From Martinezella rhizogenes (GTDB lineage Bacteria > Pseudomonadota > Alphaproteobacteria > Rhizobiales > Rhizobiaceae): a DNA stretch of 64,000 nt. Within the stretch, counting starts at the first letter, position 1. Each line of letters opens with the position of its first letter. The notes beneath the pieces were generated by a model that saw only the letters and a program-made list of their open reading frames with translations, was not told where the DNA came from and searched no databases. Of the stretch, positions 21,274 to 29,886 are shown piece after piece. The position numbers were made by a program, and so were the translations under genes. Location of the stretch: the NCBI RefSeq assembly GCF_027460065.1, contig NZ_JAPYZZ010000007.1:388848-452847 (forward strand), read 5' to 3'.

Positions 21274-21711
21274 TTGATACGACCAACCATCTTCCTGTCT
21301 CTTTTTCTGACAATGCTTGCCGTATCAGGGCAAGCAGGCATCGCTTATGCGCAGCCTTCAAAATCCGTTTCTACGGCGCGTCCTGCGGAGACAATGCCGC
21401 CCAAACCCGCTCCATATGATGACAAGCTGGCGCGGCTTTCGGAAATATTGGGCGCGGTGCAATATCTGAGAACATTGTGCCCCTCTTCCGGACCGGAGGA
21501 CTGGCGCAAATCGATGAGCGACCTTCTGGCTGCGGACACCGCCAGCGAACCCGAACGACGCCAGCGCATGACGGCTGCATTCAACCGTGGATACCGCTCC
21601 TTTGCGGCCATCCACACCAGTTGCACACGCGCCGCCATCATGGCAGAAGAGAACTACCGTAACGAAGGGGCAACACTCGCGCAGGAAATCGCGTCCAGGT
21701 TCGGAAATTAA
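21274..21711 (+). CDS. TIGR02301-like secreted protein
   Basis: The product appears to belong to the rhizobial TIGR02301 family: after a signal peptide come a Pro-rich spacer, then YDDKLARLSEILGAVQYLRTLC and a second conserved Cys in HTSCTRAA, followed by AEENYRNEG. Using the TTG at 21274 gives a clean signal peptide ending in IAYAQ; the ATG at 21172, which overlaps the Nudix stop, would add 34 unlikely residues but gives translational coupling. Function is unknown; two Cys suggest a periplasmic disulfide. Confidence 0.75.
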   Translation: MIRPTIFLSLFLTMLAVSGQAGIAYAQPSKSVSTARPAETMPPKPAPYDDKLARLSEILGAVQYLRTLCPSSGPEDWRKSMSDLLAADTASEPERRQRMTAAFNRGYRSFAAIHTSCTRAAIMAEENYRNEGATLAQEIASRFGN

Positions 21712-21723
21712 AGGTTTATTAAC
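21708..21723. promoter_or_regulatory. CtrA-like box upstream of 21817 gene
   Basis: TTAA-AGGTTTA-TTAAC is an exact match to the CtrA consensus TTAA-N7-TTAAC. It overlaps the stop of the TIGR02301 gene and lies 94 bases before the next start. Confidence 0.5.
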
Positions 21724-21816
21724 CTCTTTTCGCCGCAGCCCGTGCCGTTTTGATAAAAGGCTGCTAGTGTTGTTAACAGGGTGGTAAGGACTTGCCCGCC
21801 CTGTCGAGGATGAAAA

Positions 21817-22074
21817 ATGCAGACAAGCCGTAACGAAATCGACGATATGATCGTGCATGAAAAGATGCAGGTCGCTCTGGAACACCAGAACGAGGCATGG
21901 GCTGACGGCATGGCCGACGGCATCGAGCCTGAGATCATCGCCGATGCCGCGATCGCTCTGGCCATGCGCGAAACCATCCGTATTCACGGCGAGGCCGGCG
22001 CGGAAGCAATGCTGGAATCGCTGCGCCAGCGTATGCTTCAGGGCGAATTTTCGCCGCAGCGGATTATACAGTAA
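21817..22074 (+). CDS. Conserved hypothetical, 85 residues
   Basis: An acidic helical protein without membrane segments or signal peptide. Recognisable blocks are EIDDMIVHEKMQVALEHQNE and WADGMADGIEPEIIADAAI, both predicted helical. I do not recognise a characterised family. The 105-base gap upstream carries a CtrA-like box, and the next gene starts 15 bases downstream, so the two are probably one transcript. Confidence 0.72.
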   Translation: MQTSRNEIDDMIVHEKMQVALEHQNEAWADGMADGIEPEIIADAAIALAMRETIRIHGEAGAEAMLESLRQRMLQGEFSPQRIIQ

Positions 22075-22088
22075 AGCCGGAGTCTATC

Positions 22089-22856
22089 ATGTCCTGCCTG
22101 AGCAAGGGGCTTTTGCGCTCTTCCGCCCTGCTGTCCATCCTGCTTGCGCTCGCCGCCGGCCCGATTGGCCTGCCGGATAAAGCCTTTGCCCTTTCCGAGC
22201 TGAAGCCGGCGCAGAAGAGCGAAAGCGAACCGCAGGCACAGAACGGCGAACAGCCGCAGCAGGCACAGCCGGCTGAACCTGACGAAGTCGAAGGCGATTC
22301 GGAAGGCATTCCCCTGCCCGACCCGCTGGTCGACCGTTCCGCCAGCCAGACAAACCAGCAATCTGCCAAGCCCGACACGACGCCGGAAATGTCCGTTGTG
22401 ATCGAGCACGATATTTCCAAGGCGCCCGAGCCCGTGCGCAAGCTGCGCCAGCAGATCATCGATGCCGCCGCGTCAGGCGATATCGAGAAACTGCGGCCCT
22501 TCATCGTTGCCGGGCAGAATCAGTTCCGCATCGACGGCAGTGACAGCGAAGACCCGATCGCGGCGCTGAAAAGCTATTCCGGTGATCCTGATGGCCTGGA
22601 AGTGCTGGCGATCATCATCGACCTGCTCTCCACAGGTTATGCCCATATCGATGCCGGCACGCCGGACGAAGCCTATGTCTTCCCTTATTTCGCCGGGAAG
22701 CCGCTGAATACGCTGACTGCGCCGGAAAAGGTGGAGCTGCTGCGCATCATCACGGCGGGCGATCTGGCGGACATGCAGGAATATGGCAATTACAGCTTCT
22801 ACCGCATCGGCATTTCGCCCGATGGCAAATGGAAGTTCTTCACCGCCGGCGATTGA
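22089..22856 (+). CDS. Secreted conserved hypothetical protein
   Basis: A 255-residue protein with a signal peptide (residues 1-36, cleavage near AFALS), a low-complexity linker rich in Gln, Glu and Pro (about 37-95), and a folded C-terminal half from about residue 115 (KLRQQIIDAAASGDIEKLRP) to the end (SFYRIGISPDGKWKFFTAGD). Likely periplasmic. I do not recognise a named function; homologues in Rhizobiales are annotated as hypothetical. Confidence 0.78.
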   Translation: MSCLSKGLLRSSALLSILLALAAGPIGLPDKAFALSELKPAQKSESEPQAQNGEQPQQAQPAEPDEVEGDSEGIPLPDPLVDRSASQTNQQSAKPDTTPEMSVVIEHDISKAPEPVRKLRQQIIDAAASGDIEKLRPFIVAGQNQFRIDGSDSEDPIAALKSYSGDPDGLEVLAIIIDLLSTGYAHIDAGTPDEAYVFPYFAGKPLNTLTAPEKVELLRIITAGDLADMQEYGNYSFYRIGISPDGKWKFFTAGD

Positions 22857-22978
22857 TCGCATCCCGGCGCTTGCCGTTCTTCTACAAAAATCCTAACTGT
22901 GCGGAATGAGCATTCCGGCAAAGTGCATCTGCATTTTGCCGGATATTGAATAGTCTCGACGAACCGAACGGTGACGCC

Positions 22979-23827
22979 ATGTCTTCCGCCTTTCTTGCCG
23001 ACCGCCGCCTGATCCGGGTTTCCGGCACCGGCGCCGAAGAGTTTCTGAATAATCTGATCACGGCCGATATCGAAAATCTGCCGGAAGGCGAAGCCCGCGC
23101 ATCGGCGCTTCTCACGCCGCAGGGCAAGATCCTGTTCGATTTCCTGATCTGGCGTGACGGCGGGGATTTTCTTGTTGAAACGGGTGCAGCCGAGCAGGAC
23201 GCGCTGCTGCGCCGCCTGACCATGTACAAACTGCGCGCGCCCGTCGATCTGAAGGCCGAGACCGTGGAAGGCGTCAGCGTTTTCTGGGGCGGCAGCGTGC
23301 CGGAGGCAGGCGTGCGGGACGGTCGTTTCGCCAAGGCGAGTGTCGATCTCCGGCGTGTGCCCGACACATCCGCCTCCGGCGACGCCGCAGCCTATGAGGC
23401 GCTGCGCGTCGAACACGGCATTGCCGAAGCCGGCCGGGATTATGCGCTACAGGATGCATTTCCCCATGATGTGCTGATGGATGTGAATGACGGCGTTTCC
23501 TTCAAGAAGGGCTGCTTCGTTGGCCAGGAAGTCGTTTCCCGCATGAAACACCGCGGCACGGCAAGACGGCGCGTCGTGACCGTTTCGGCCGATGGCACGC
23601 TCCCGGTCAGCGGGACGGAGATTATCGCCAATGGAAAACCCGTTGGTGCACTCGGAACCGTCCACGGCAACAAAGCGCTTGCCATCGTGCGGACCGACCG
23701 CATTGCCGATGCGCTTGCCGCCGGCACGTCGCTGCTCGCTGACAATGTCGCGGTGAGCGTGGCCCTTCCGGTCTGGACTGGCCTCTCCTTCCCGGCGGCC
23801 GATCCGGCGGCGCGGGCGGAGGACTGA
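22979..23827 (+). CDS. ygfZ: YgfZ/GcvT folate-binding protein
   Basis: A 282-residue protein of the YgfZ (IBA57-like) family, which helps assemble or repair certain iron-sulfur enzymes in a folate-dependent way. The diagnostic KGCFVGQE motif is present around residue 180, and the N-terminal half (RVSGTGAEEFLNNLITAD, LLTPQGKILFDF) matches the folate-binding fold. ATG at 22979 fits family length better than 22946. The next gene starts 2 bases after its stop. Confidence 0.92.
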   Translation: MSSAFLADRRLIRVSGTGAEEFLNNLITADIENLPEGEARASALLTPQGKILFDFLIWRDGGDFLVETGAAEQDALLRRLTMYKLRAPVDLKAETVEGVSVFWGGSVPEAGVRDGRFAKASVDLRRVPDTSASGDAAAYEALRVEHGIAEAGRDYALQDAFPHDVLMDVNDGVSFKKGCFVGQEVVSRMKHRGTARRRVVTVSADGTLPVSGTEIIANGKPVGALGTVHGNKALAIVRTDRIADALAAGTSLLADNVAVSVALPVWTGLSFPAADPAARAED

Positions 23828-23829
23828 GA

Positions 23830-24453
23830 GTGGCGCCTGCAAAAAGTCCGCGCGCCTGGCAGCGCATGCTGTCGGGACGGCGGCTCGATCTGCTCGACCC
23901 TTCGCCGCTTGATGTGGAAATCGCCGATATTGCCCATGGCCTTGCCCGCGTTGCCCGCTGGAATGGCCAGACGCGCGGCGACCACGCATTTTCCGTCGCC
24001 CAGCATTGCCTCATCGTCGAGACCATTTTCTGCCGCATGTGCACCGGTGCCACGCCTGATGAGATGCAGATGGCGCTTCTGCACGATGCACCGGAATATG
24101 TGATCGGCGACATGATCTCGCCGTTCAAATCCGTGGTCGGCGGCGGTTACAAGACGGTGGAAAAGCGGCTGGAAGCCGCCGTGCATCTGCGTTTCGGCCT
24201 GCCGCCGCATGCATCGCGCGACTTGAAGGACCGCATCAAGAAGGCCGACACGGTGGCCGCCTTTTTCGAAGCGACCGAGCTTGCCGGTTTTTCCACCGCC
24301 GAAGCCCAGAAATTCTTCGGCCTGCCGCGCGGCATCACCCGCGATATGTTCGATATCATCCCCCTTCCCTCGACGGAGGCGCAAAGACTGTTCATCGCCC
24401 GCTTCGAGGCAATCGAGACGCTGCGCGTGACCAGAACCGGGAGTGCGACATGA
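23830..24453 (+). CDS. HD domain hydrolase, YfbR-like
   Basis: A 207-residue HD-fold protein starting at GTG. Metal ligands are visible: His in GDHAFSVAQHC, the HD pair in LLHDAPEYVIGDM, and Asp in KKADTVAAFFEATE. The layout matches YfbR-type 5'-deoxynucleotidases. Whether it acts on deoxynucleotides here is inference. It is tightly packed between ygfZ and a phosphatase-like gene with which it overlaps by 4 bases. Confidence 0.88.
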   Translation: MAPAKSPRAWQRMLSGRRLDLLDPSPLDVEIADIAHGLARVARWNGQTRGDHAFSVAQHCLIVETIFCRMCTGATPDEMQMALLHDAPEYVIGDMISPFKSVVGGGYKTVEKRLEAAVHLRFGLPPHASRDLKDRIKKADTVAAFFEATELAGFSTAEAQKFFGLPRGITRDMFDIIPLPSTEAQRLFIARFEAIETLRVTRTGSAT

Positions 24454-24968
24454 CGGCCATCGTGGTATCGCCGCTGTCGCGGATCGCCGAAATGGCCGTT
24501 AAGCACAAGGCTCGAGAAATGGTGACGCTAATCGCCAAGGAGCAAAGCTTTCACCGCCCGGCCGTCATCGCCGCCGAGCGGCACCTGACGCTTGCCATGA
24601 ACGATATCGCCTTCAAGGGCACCGGCGATCTCATTGCACCCGATGATGCGCATGTGCTGAAGCTGATCGATTTTACGCGCGAATGGGACCAGTCCGCGCC
24701 GCTGCTCATCCATTGCTGGATGGGGATTTCGCGCTCGCCGGCCGCCGCCGTCATCGCCGCACTCAGCCTTTATCCCGATCAGGATGATGACGAGCTTGCG
24801 CAACGCCTGCGCACCGTTTCACCCTATGCCACGCCCAATGCCCGCATTATCGCCATCGGCGACCGGCTGCTGGGGCGCGAGGGCCGGCTTATCAAGGCGA
24901 TCAAGGCCATCGGCCGGGGGGCGGATACCGATGGCAACGTGCCTTTCGTGCTGCCGCTTGCCGGCTGA
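24450..24968 (+). CDS. Tyrosine phosphatase-like protein
   Basis: A 172-residue protein with the Cys-dependent phosphatase loop HCWMGISRSP (about residues 89-98), matching HCX5R, plus a candidate general acid Asp upstream. The protein is of the dual-specificity/PTP type found in Rhizobiales. Its ATG overlaps the stop of the HD gene. The substrate is unknown. Confidence 0.85.
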   Translation: MTAIVVSPLSRIAEMAVKHKAREMVTLIAKEQSFHRPAVIAAERHLTLAMNDIAFKGTGDLIAPDDAHVLKLIDFTREWDQSAPLLIHCWMGISRSPAAAVIAALSLYPDQDDDELAQRLRTVSPYATPNARIIAIGDRLLGREGRLIKAIKAIGRGADTDGNVPFVLPLAG

Positions 24969-25045
24969 GGCCCGATTTTGGGCGGAACCGCTGCGGCATC
25001 CATTCGTTACCAAACCTGAACGGCAATAAAATCACGGGATAATTC

Positions 25046-25867
25046 ATGGAACAACAGGCAACGGATATCATCGTCGCATCGCAGACGGCCGTACGGCAGG
25101 CGAGCGCGCTGGCGGTGCAATATTCCTTTTCGGTCATCGGTGCGCTGCTGCTGCTGATCATCGGCTGGCTGGCCGCCACCTTCCTGCAACGCTGGGCCTT
25201 TCAGGGCCTGTCGCGCATTCGCGGTTTCGATGCGACGCTCGCCGGTTTCTTCGCGGGTGGCATCCGTTATGTCGTGCTCATTCTGGTCATCGTCATGGTG
25301 CTTGGCCAGTTCGGTGTGCAAACGGCCTCCATTCTCGCCGCCCTCGGCGCTGCTGGCCTCGCCATCGGTCTTGCGCTGCAAGGCACGCTGCAGAACATCG
25401 CGGCCGGCATCATGCTGCTTGTGCTGCGCCCCTTCCGGGTCGGCGAATACATCGAGACCAGCACGGTCAACGGTACGATCATTGAAATCGGGCTGTTTGC
25501 CACCGAACTCAAAACGAGTGACGGGCTTTATCGGCTTGCGCCCAATTCCACGCTCTGGAATGTGCCGATCACCAATTACAGCCGCTTCCCGTCGCGCCGT
25601 CACGAACTGAGCCTGACCGTCAAGAACGACGAGGATCTGGCTGCCGCGCAGGACATGCTGATACGCGTGGTGCGCTCCGAAAGCCGGGTGCTGCTGGACC
25701 CTGCCCCCGTAACCTTCGTCGATTCCGTCAGCACCGACAGCGCCACCGTCAAGTTGCGTTATTGGGTGCGCAGCGACAGCTATTTCGCAACGACCCGCGA
25801 TGTGACGAAAGCGATGAAACTCGCCTTTGACGAACGCAAGGCCGAGGTGAGCGCACAGCCCGCCTGA
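25046..25867 (+). CDS. MscS-type mechanosensitive channel
   Basis: A 273-residue small-conductance channel. Three membrane helices (about residues 24-48, 66-90, 92-120) precede the MscS beta domain; the pore helix is the Gly/Ala-rich stretch AALGAAGLAIGLALQGTLQN, followed by RPFRVGEYIE and PNSTLWNVPITNYSR. It protects cells in hypo-osmotic shock. Length is close to E. coli MscS. It lies 77 bases after the phosphatase gene and ends in a terminator. Confidence 0.93.
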   Translation: MEQQATDIIVASQTAVRQASALAVQYSFSVIGALLLLIIGWLAATFLQRWAFQGLSRIRGFDATLAGFFAGGIRYVVLILVIVMVLGQFGVQTASILAALGAAGLAIGLALQGTLQNIAAGIMLLVLRPFRVGEYIETSTVNGTIIEIGLFATELKTSDGLYRLAPNSTLWNVPITNYSRFPSRRHELSLTVKNDEDLAAAQDMLIRVVRSESRVLLDPAPVTFVDSVSTDSATVKLRYWVRSDSYFATTRDVTKAMKLAFDERKAEVSAQPA

Positions 25868-25900
25868 GGCGTGACGGCTCACCCTTCCCGCAGATTTTTG

Positions 25901-25933
25901 AAGCGCGGTGGCTGAACAGCCATCGCGCTTTTT
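25901..25933 (+). terminator. Terminator after mscS-like gene
   Basis: AAGCGCGGTGGCT (25901-25913) pairs with AGCCATCGCGCTT (25918-25930) with one G-U pair, a 4-nt loop and a T-run. Confidence 0.85.
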
Positions 25934-25958
25934 CATGACGGCACATCAACACGTACCC

Positions 25959-25987
25959 TTGCATCCCGCCAAAGATGCTTCTATAGG
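25959..25987 (+). promoter_or_regulatory. Candidate zinT promoter
   Basis: TTGCAT (25959-25964), 17-bp spacer, TATAGG (25982-25987). The predicted transcription start falls at the Zur-like operator, which would let the repressor block it. Confidence 0.45.
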
Positions 25988-25994
25988 TCGATAT

Positions 25995-26012
25995 GTAATG
26001 TTATTACGTTAC
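25995..26012. promoter_or_regulatory. Zur-like operator upstream of zinT
   Basis: GTAATGTTATTACGTTAC is a near-palindrome that differs from the general Zur-type consensus GTAATGTTATAACATTAC (as I recall it) at two positions. It lies 35 bases before the zinT start, and zinT is a known Zur target in other bacteria. Confidence 0.68.
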
Positions 26013-26047
26013 TTATTTTTGATCGTAGACTGAAGAGGGCCGAAACA

Positions 26048-26728
26048 ATGCAGAAGACACTGACCCGCCTCACCGGCGCGCTCGCACTTGGTTCCATGCT
26101 GGTGGCGGCTGCCGCGGCAACGGCTGCCGGTGGCGACAAATCCGCTGCCCACAGCCATGACCATGGTCATGACCACCAGATGAGCGAGGCGGAAAAGCAG
26201 ATTTACAAGGGTTATTTCGAGGATGCCCAGGTGAAACCGCGCGCGCTTTCCGACTGGGAAGGCGACTGGCAATCGGTTTATCCCTATCTGCTGAACGGCT
26301 CGCTCGACAGCGTCATGGCCGACAAGGCCGCACATGGCGACAAGACGGCGGCCGAATACCGCGCCTATTACGAGATTGGCTACAAGACAGACGTCAACCG
26401 CATCGTCATCAAGGCCGACAGCGTGGCATTCTACAAGGACGGCAAGCCGGCTGAAGGCACCTATGTCAGCGACGGCCATGAAATCCTGACCTACAAGAAG
26501 GGCAACCGCGGCGTACGCTATATCTTCAAGAAGACCGCCGGCGACGAGGCCGCACCGCAATTCATCCAGTTCAGCGACCACTCCATCGCTCCGGTCAAGG
26601 CCGGCCATTACCATCTTTATTGGGGCAATGATCGCAAGGCGCTGCTGGATGAAGTCACCAATTGGCCGACCTATTATCCTTTCCTGATGGACGGCGCCGA
26701 CATCGTGAAGGAAATGGCGGCGCATTAA
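26048..26728 (+). CDS. zinT: ZinT family periplasmic zinc-binding protein
   Basis: A 226-residue secreted protein: signal peptide (residues 1-27), a His-rich metal-capture stretch HSHDHGHDHQ, then the ZinT/YodA lipocalin-like domain with DWEGDWQSVYPYL and the C-terminal HYHLYWG and WPTYYPF. ZinT binds Zn2+ in the periplasm and hands it to ZnuA when zinc is scarce. No znuABC genes are in this window. The Zur-like site upstream supports zinc-starvation control. Confidence 0.95.
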   Translation: MQKTLTRLTGALALGSMLVAAAAATAAGGDKSAAHSHDHGHDHQMSEAEKQIYKGYFEDAQVKPRALSDWEGDWQSVYPYLLNGSLDSVMADKAAHGDKTAAEYRAYYEIGYKTDVNRIVIKADSVAFYKDGKPAEGTYVSDGHEILTYKKGNRGVRYIFKKTAGDEAAPQFIQFSDHSIAPVKAGHYHLYWGNDRKALLDEVTNWPTYYPFLMDGADIVKEMAAH

Positions 26729-26787
26729 GCCGTCGTAGGTTCACGGCTTTCCGCAGCGTGAGGAATTCCGAGCGAGCACGTCTTTCG

Positions 26788-26909
26788 CCTTCTCCCCGCC
26801 GGGGAGAAGGTCGCGGCAGCGGGATGAGGGGGCACGGGTGCGGTCTATCGCTGACGTTGCCCCCTCATCCGACCCTTCGGGCCACCTTCTCCCCGGCGGG
26901 GAGAAGAAA
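26788..26909. repeat. Palindromic intergenic element, type B, copy 2
   Basis: Same structure as the copy at 19354: terminal palindromes CTTCTCCCCGCCGGGGAGAA-like and inner arms GATGAGGGGG / CCCCCTCATC. It lies between the convergent zinT and ABC permease genes and may serve both as a terminator. Confidence 0.92.
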
Positions 26910-26923
26910 CCAGCGGCAACCGC

Positions 26924-27742
26924 TCACTGCCCCATGGTGGAGCGATGCGCCCAGCCGGTCATGCGCTTTTCCAGCCAGGCCATGACCGCATACATGGCGA
27001 TACCTTCCACGGCGAGCATCAGCAGGCCTGCAAAGACCAGCGGCACGTTGAACTGGCTCTGCGCCGAACTCATCATGTTACCGAGGCCGTAATTGGAGGC
27101 GACGGTTTCCGAGACGACCGAGCCGACGAAGGCGAGCGTGATGGCGATTTTCAGCGAACCGAAGAAATAGGGCATGGACCGCGGAATGCCGACCTTCAGC
27201 ATGATGTCCATCTTCTTTGCACCGAGTGCGCGCAGCACGTCTTCGGTCTCCGGCTCGATGGTGGCAAGGCCGGTGGCGACATTCACGACGATGGGAAAGA
27301 AGGAAATCAGGAAGGCGGTCAGAACGGCGGGTACCGTTCCGATGCCGAACCAGATGACGAGGATGGGCACCAGCGCCACCTTCGGAATGGCGTTAAAACC
27401 GATCATCAGCGGATAAAGGCCCGCATAGATGGTTTTCGACCAGCCGATGAACAGGCCGATGGCGAGACCGGCGGCGACGGCAATGGCGAAGCCCAGCGTC
27501 GTGGTATAAAGCGTCTGCAGCGAATTCTTCCAGATCGGCGACCAATATTGCACGATGGCCTGCCCGACCCTGATCGGCGACGGCAGAATTGTGGGCGGCA
27601 TTTTCAACGCATAGACGAGCAGTTCCCACAGTGCGAAAAGCGCCAGCGTATAGAGCCATGGCGCGGCCTTCACCCAGTTGACCCGGTCAATCAGCGGCTT
27701 GCGCGGTTCGACCGCCGCGCTGCTTTCCATGATCGCGCTCAT
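26924..27742 (-). CDS. ABC transporter permease (SsuC/TauC-like)
   Basis: A 272-residue permease with six hydrophobic segments and the EAA-type loop EPETEDVLRALGAKKMDIMLKVGIPRSMP. It belongs to the nitrate/sulfonate/taurine/NMT1 permease group. Its start overlaps the stop of the ATPase gene by 4 bases. Together with 27739-28527 and 28771-29814 it forms an importer for a small, probably nitrogen- or sulfur-containing or aromatic compound. Confidence 0.92.
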   Translation of the reverse strand: MSAIMESSAAVEPRKPLIDRVNWVKAAPWLYTLALFALWELLVYALKMPPTILPSPIRVGQAIVQYWSPIWKNSLQTLYTTTLGFAIAVAAGLAIGLFIGWSKTIYAGLYPLMIGFNAIPKVALVPILVIWFGIGTVPAVLTAFLISFFPIVVNVATGLATIEPETEDVLRALGAKKMDIMLKVGIPRSMPYFFGSLKIAITLAFVGSVVSETVASNYGLGNMMSSAQSQFNVPLVFAGLLMLAVEGIAMYAVMAWLEKRMTGWAHRSTMGQ

Positions 27743-28527
27743 GCCGTCACCCTCGCCTGCGCGATTTCGCCATGCAGTTCCTGCACCATGTCGTTGAAAC
27801 CCTTGTCATACATGATATCGAGCTGGCGCGGACGGGCGAAGGGAACACGATGTTCCGCCAGCACCCGGCCGGGCCTTGCGCTCATCACGAAAATCTTGTC
27901 GGCCAGAAAGGTCGCTTCGCGCAGATCATGGGTCACGAGAATGATGGTGACGCGTTGCGCGGCGTGCAGATCGCGGATGACGCACCACAACTCCTCACGG
28001 GTGAAGGCATCGAGTGCGCCGAAAGGCTCGTCCAGCATCAGCAATTCCGGTTCGTGGATCAGCGCACGGCAGAGATTGGCGCGCTGCTGCATACCGCCGG
28101 AAAGCTGCCAAGGGTATTTGGAGCCAAAGCCCTTCAGGCCGACGATTTCCAGCAGGCGCTCGGCCTTTGCGACATAGCTCGCCTTATGGGCGCGCAGGCG
28201 ACGACGATGTTTCTCGACGATTTCGAGCGGCAGCAGGATGTTCTCGAGCGTGGTGCGCCAAGGCAGCATCGTCGGGTTCTGAAATGCCATGCCGACGATG
28301 GAGACCGGCTCCGTAACCTGCCGCCCGGCAACGACGACATTGCCCTTTTGCGGAATATGCAGGCCCGTCACCAGTTTCATCAGCGTGGACTTGCCGCAGC
28401 CGGACGGACCGACCACGGCGGCGAATTCACCCTTATCGACCGTCAAGTTCAGGCCGGATACGGCGAGCGTGCCGGCGGAACCGCCATAGCGCATGTCCAC
28501 GCCGTCTATTTCCACGAGATGTGACAT
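27739..28527 (-). CDS. ABC transporter ATP-binding protein
   Basis: A 262-residue ATPase with Walker A GPSGCGKST, Q-loop FQNPTMLPW, signature LSGGMQQR, Walker B LLMLDEPFGALD and H-loop VTHDL. It energises uptake through the permease at 26924-27742. The ATG at 28527 follows GGGGAT; further upstream the frame only translates the type B repeat and is rejected as coding. Confidence 0.94.
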   Translation of the reverse strand: MSHLVEIDGVDMRYGGSAGTLAVSGLNLTVDKGEFAAVVGPSGCGKSTLMKLVTGLHIPQKGNVVVAGRQVTEPVSIVGMAFQNPTMLPWRTTLENILLPLEIVEKHRRRLRAHKASYVAKAERLLEIVGLKGFGSKYPWQLSGGMQQRANLCRALIHEPELLMLDEPFGALDAFTREELWCVIRDLHAAQRVTIILVTHDLREATFLADKIFVMSARPGRVLAEHRVPFARPRQLDIMYDKGFNDMVQELHGEIAQARVTA

Positions 28528-28623
28528 CGAGATCCCCATTTTTAGGCTGGAACGGGCGCCTATGGCCTTCGTTACTCCCGCCGCAATTCCAAGGCTGCCA
28601 GCTACACCCGGCATTGCCGCTTG

Positions 28624-28747
28624 TTTCTTCTCCCCGCCGGGGAGAAGGTGGCCCGAAGGGTCGGATGAGGGGGCAAGCGCAGAGATATACGGAGAGCTTG
28701 CCCCCTCATCCCGCTGACGCGGACTTCTCCCCGGCGGGGAGAAGAAA
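28624..28747. repeat. Palindromic intergenic element, type B, copy 3
   Basis: Same 124-bp structure as copies 1, 2 and 4, but in the opposite orientation to copies 1, 2 and 4 as judged by the side carrying GGCCCGAAGGGTC. It sits inside the ABC operon, between the binding-protein gene and the ATPase gene. Confidence 0.93.
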
Positions 28748-28770
28748 CTCGCGGCACCCACTCGTCCATC

Positions 28771-29814
28771 TCAGGGAAGCATGCGCTCTTCCTTGGCCGG
28801 CAGGTAGGTCGCATCGAAGACCTGCTCCGCCTTGACGTTACCCTTGAGGCCAAGCGAAACCTTCAGCGTCTCGATGGAGGCCCCAAGCCGGGCCGGATCG
28901 ACGCCGCCCATGCCGTTTTCCACCACATAGGGCGTCTTGATATTCATGCTGTTGGCCATGTTGAGGCGTTCAAGCTCGATGGCGCTATCGAGCGTCTCGT
29001 TGCGCTTCAACACCGCCGCCACCCCCTCTTCCGGGTTCTTGACGGAATCTACGAAGCCCTTGGCCAGTGCCTTCAGGAAACCTTTGACGGCTTCAGGATT
29101 TTTCTCAGCGAAATCAGTATTTACCAGCACCGCATTGCCATAGAGATTCAAGCCATGCTCGGCCATTAGGATGGTCGAGATATCGTCATCGGCAATGCCC
29201 TGTTTCTTGAGATTGAGGATGACCGAAAAGGCAAAACCGAAAACGGCATCGACGTCACCCTTGGCAAGCATCGGTTCACGCACCGGAAAACCGATCGATT
29301 CGATCTTGATCTTGCTGTCATCGAGGCCCGCCACCTGCTTGAAGGCAGGCCATTGCGCGAAGGCGCCATCCGGCGGCGGCGCGCCGAGCTTCTTGCCTTC
29401 CAGCGATTTCGGATCGCCGGTGACACCAAGCGACTTGCGGCCAACCACGGCAAATGTCGGGCGCTCATAGACCAAATAAACGGCCTTGATTTTCTGGCTA
29501 GGATCCTCGTCGAGGAACTTCATCACCGAGTTGATATCGCCAAAACCCATCTGATACGCGCCGGTCGCAACACGCGGGATGGCCTCGACCGAGCCGTTGC
29601 CGCTGTCGATGGTGACGTCGAGACCTTCCGCCTTGAAGTAGCCCTTGTCGAGCGCCAGCAGGAAACCGGCGGCTGGTCCCTCGAATTTCCAATCGAGCGT
29701 GAATTTCACCGGCGTTTCAGCATAAGCACCCGTCACCGGCAGCGAAAAGCCAGCGGCCGCACCGATGGCGGCAAGGGCCAGCGTTCTGGACAACAACCTG
29801 CGCGTTAAAATCAT
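28771..29814 (-). CDS. ABC substrate-binding protein, NMT1/THI5-like
   Basis: A 347-residue periplasmic protein. The signal peptide (residues 1-32, cleaved near AYAE) is followed by an NMT1/SsuA-type domain: LALDKGYFKAEGLDVTIDSGNG, GAYQMGFGDINSV and KSLEGKKLGAP. Such proteins bind sulfonates, pyrimidine thiamine precursors, aromatics or similar small ligands. No thiamine genes or TPP leader are nearby. First gene of the minus-strand importer operon; divergent from the 30106 dioxygenase fusion, which may act on the imported compound. Confidence 0.92.
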   Translation of the reverse strand: MILTRRLLSRTLALAAIGAAAGFSLPVTGAYAETPVKFTLDWKFEGPAAGFLLALDKGYFKAEGLDVTIDSGNGSVEAIPRVATGAYQMGFGDINSVMKFLDEDPSQKIKAVYLVYERPTFAVVGRKSLGVTGDPKSLEGKKLGAPPPDGAFAQWPAFKQVAGLDDSKIKIESIGFPVREPMLAKGDVDAVFGFAFSVILNLKKQGIADDDISTILMAEHGLNLYGNAVLVNTDFAEKNPEAVKGFLKALAKGFVDSVKNPEEGVAAVLKRNETLDSAIELERLNMANSMNIKTPYVVENGMGGVDPARLGASIETLKVSLGLKGNVKAEQVFDATYLPAKEERMLP

Positions 29815-29886
29815 CTATTCCCCCTGATGGTTTTGCTGGATTGGTTGCATAAGACCCAATTCCAACCCTCAAGGCAAGATAAAATT

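Noticed and set aside
28528..28761. N-terminal extension of the ABC ATPase
   Set aside because: It only translates the type B repeat; the ATG at 28527 has a ribosome-binding site and gives normal family length.
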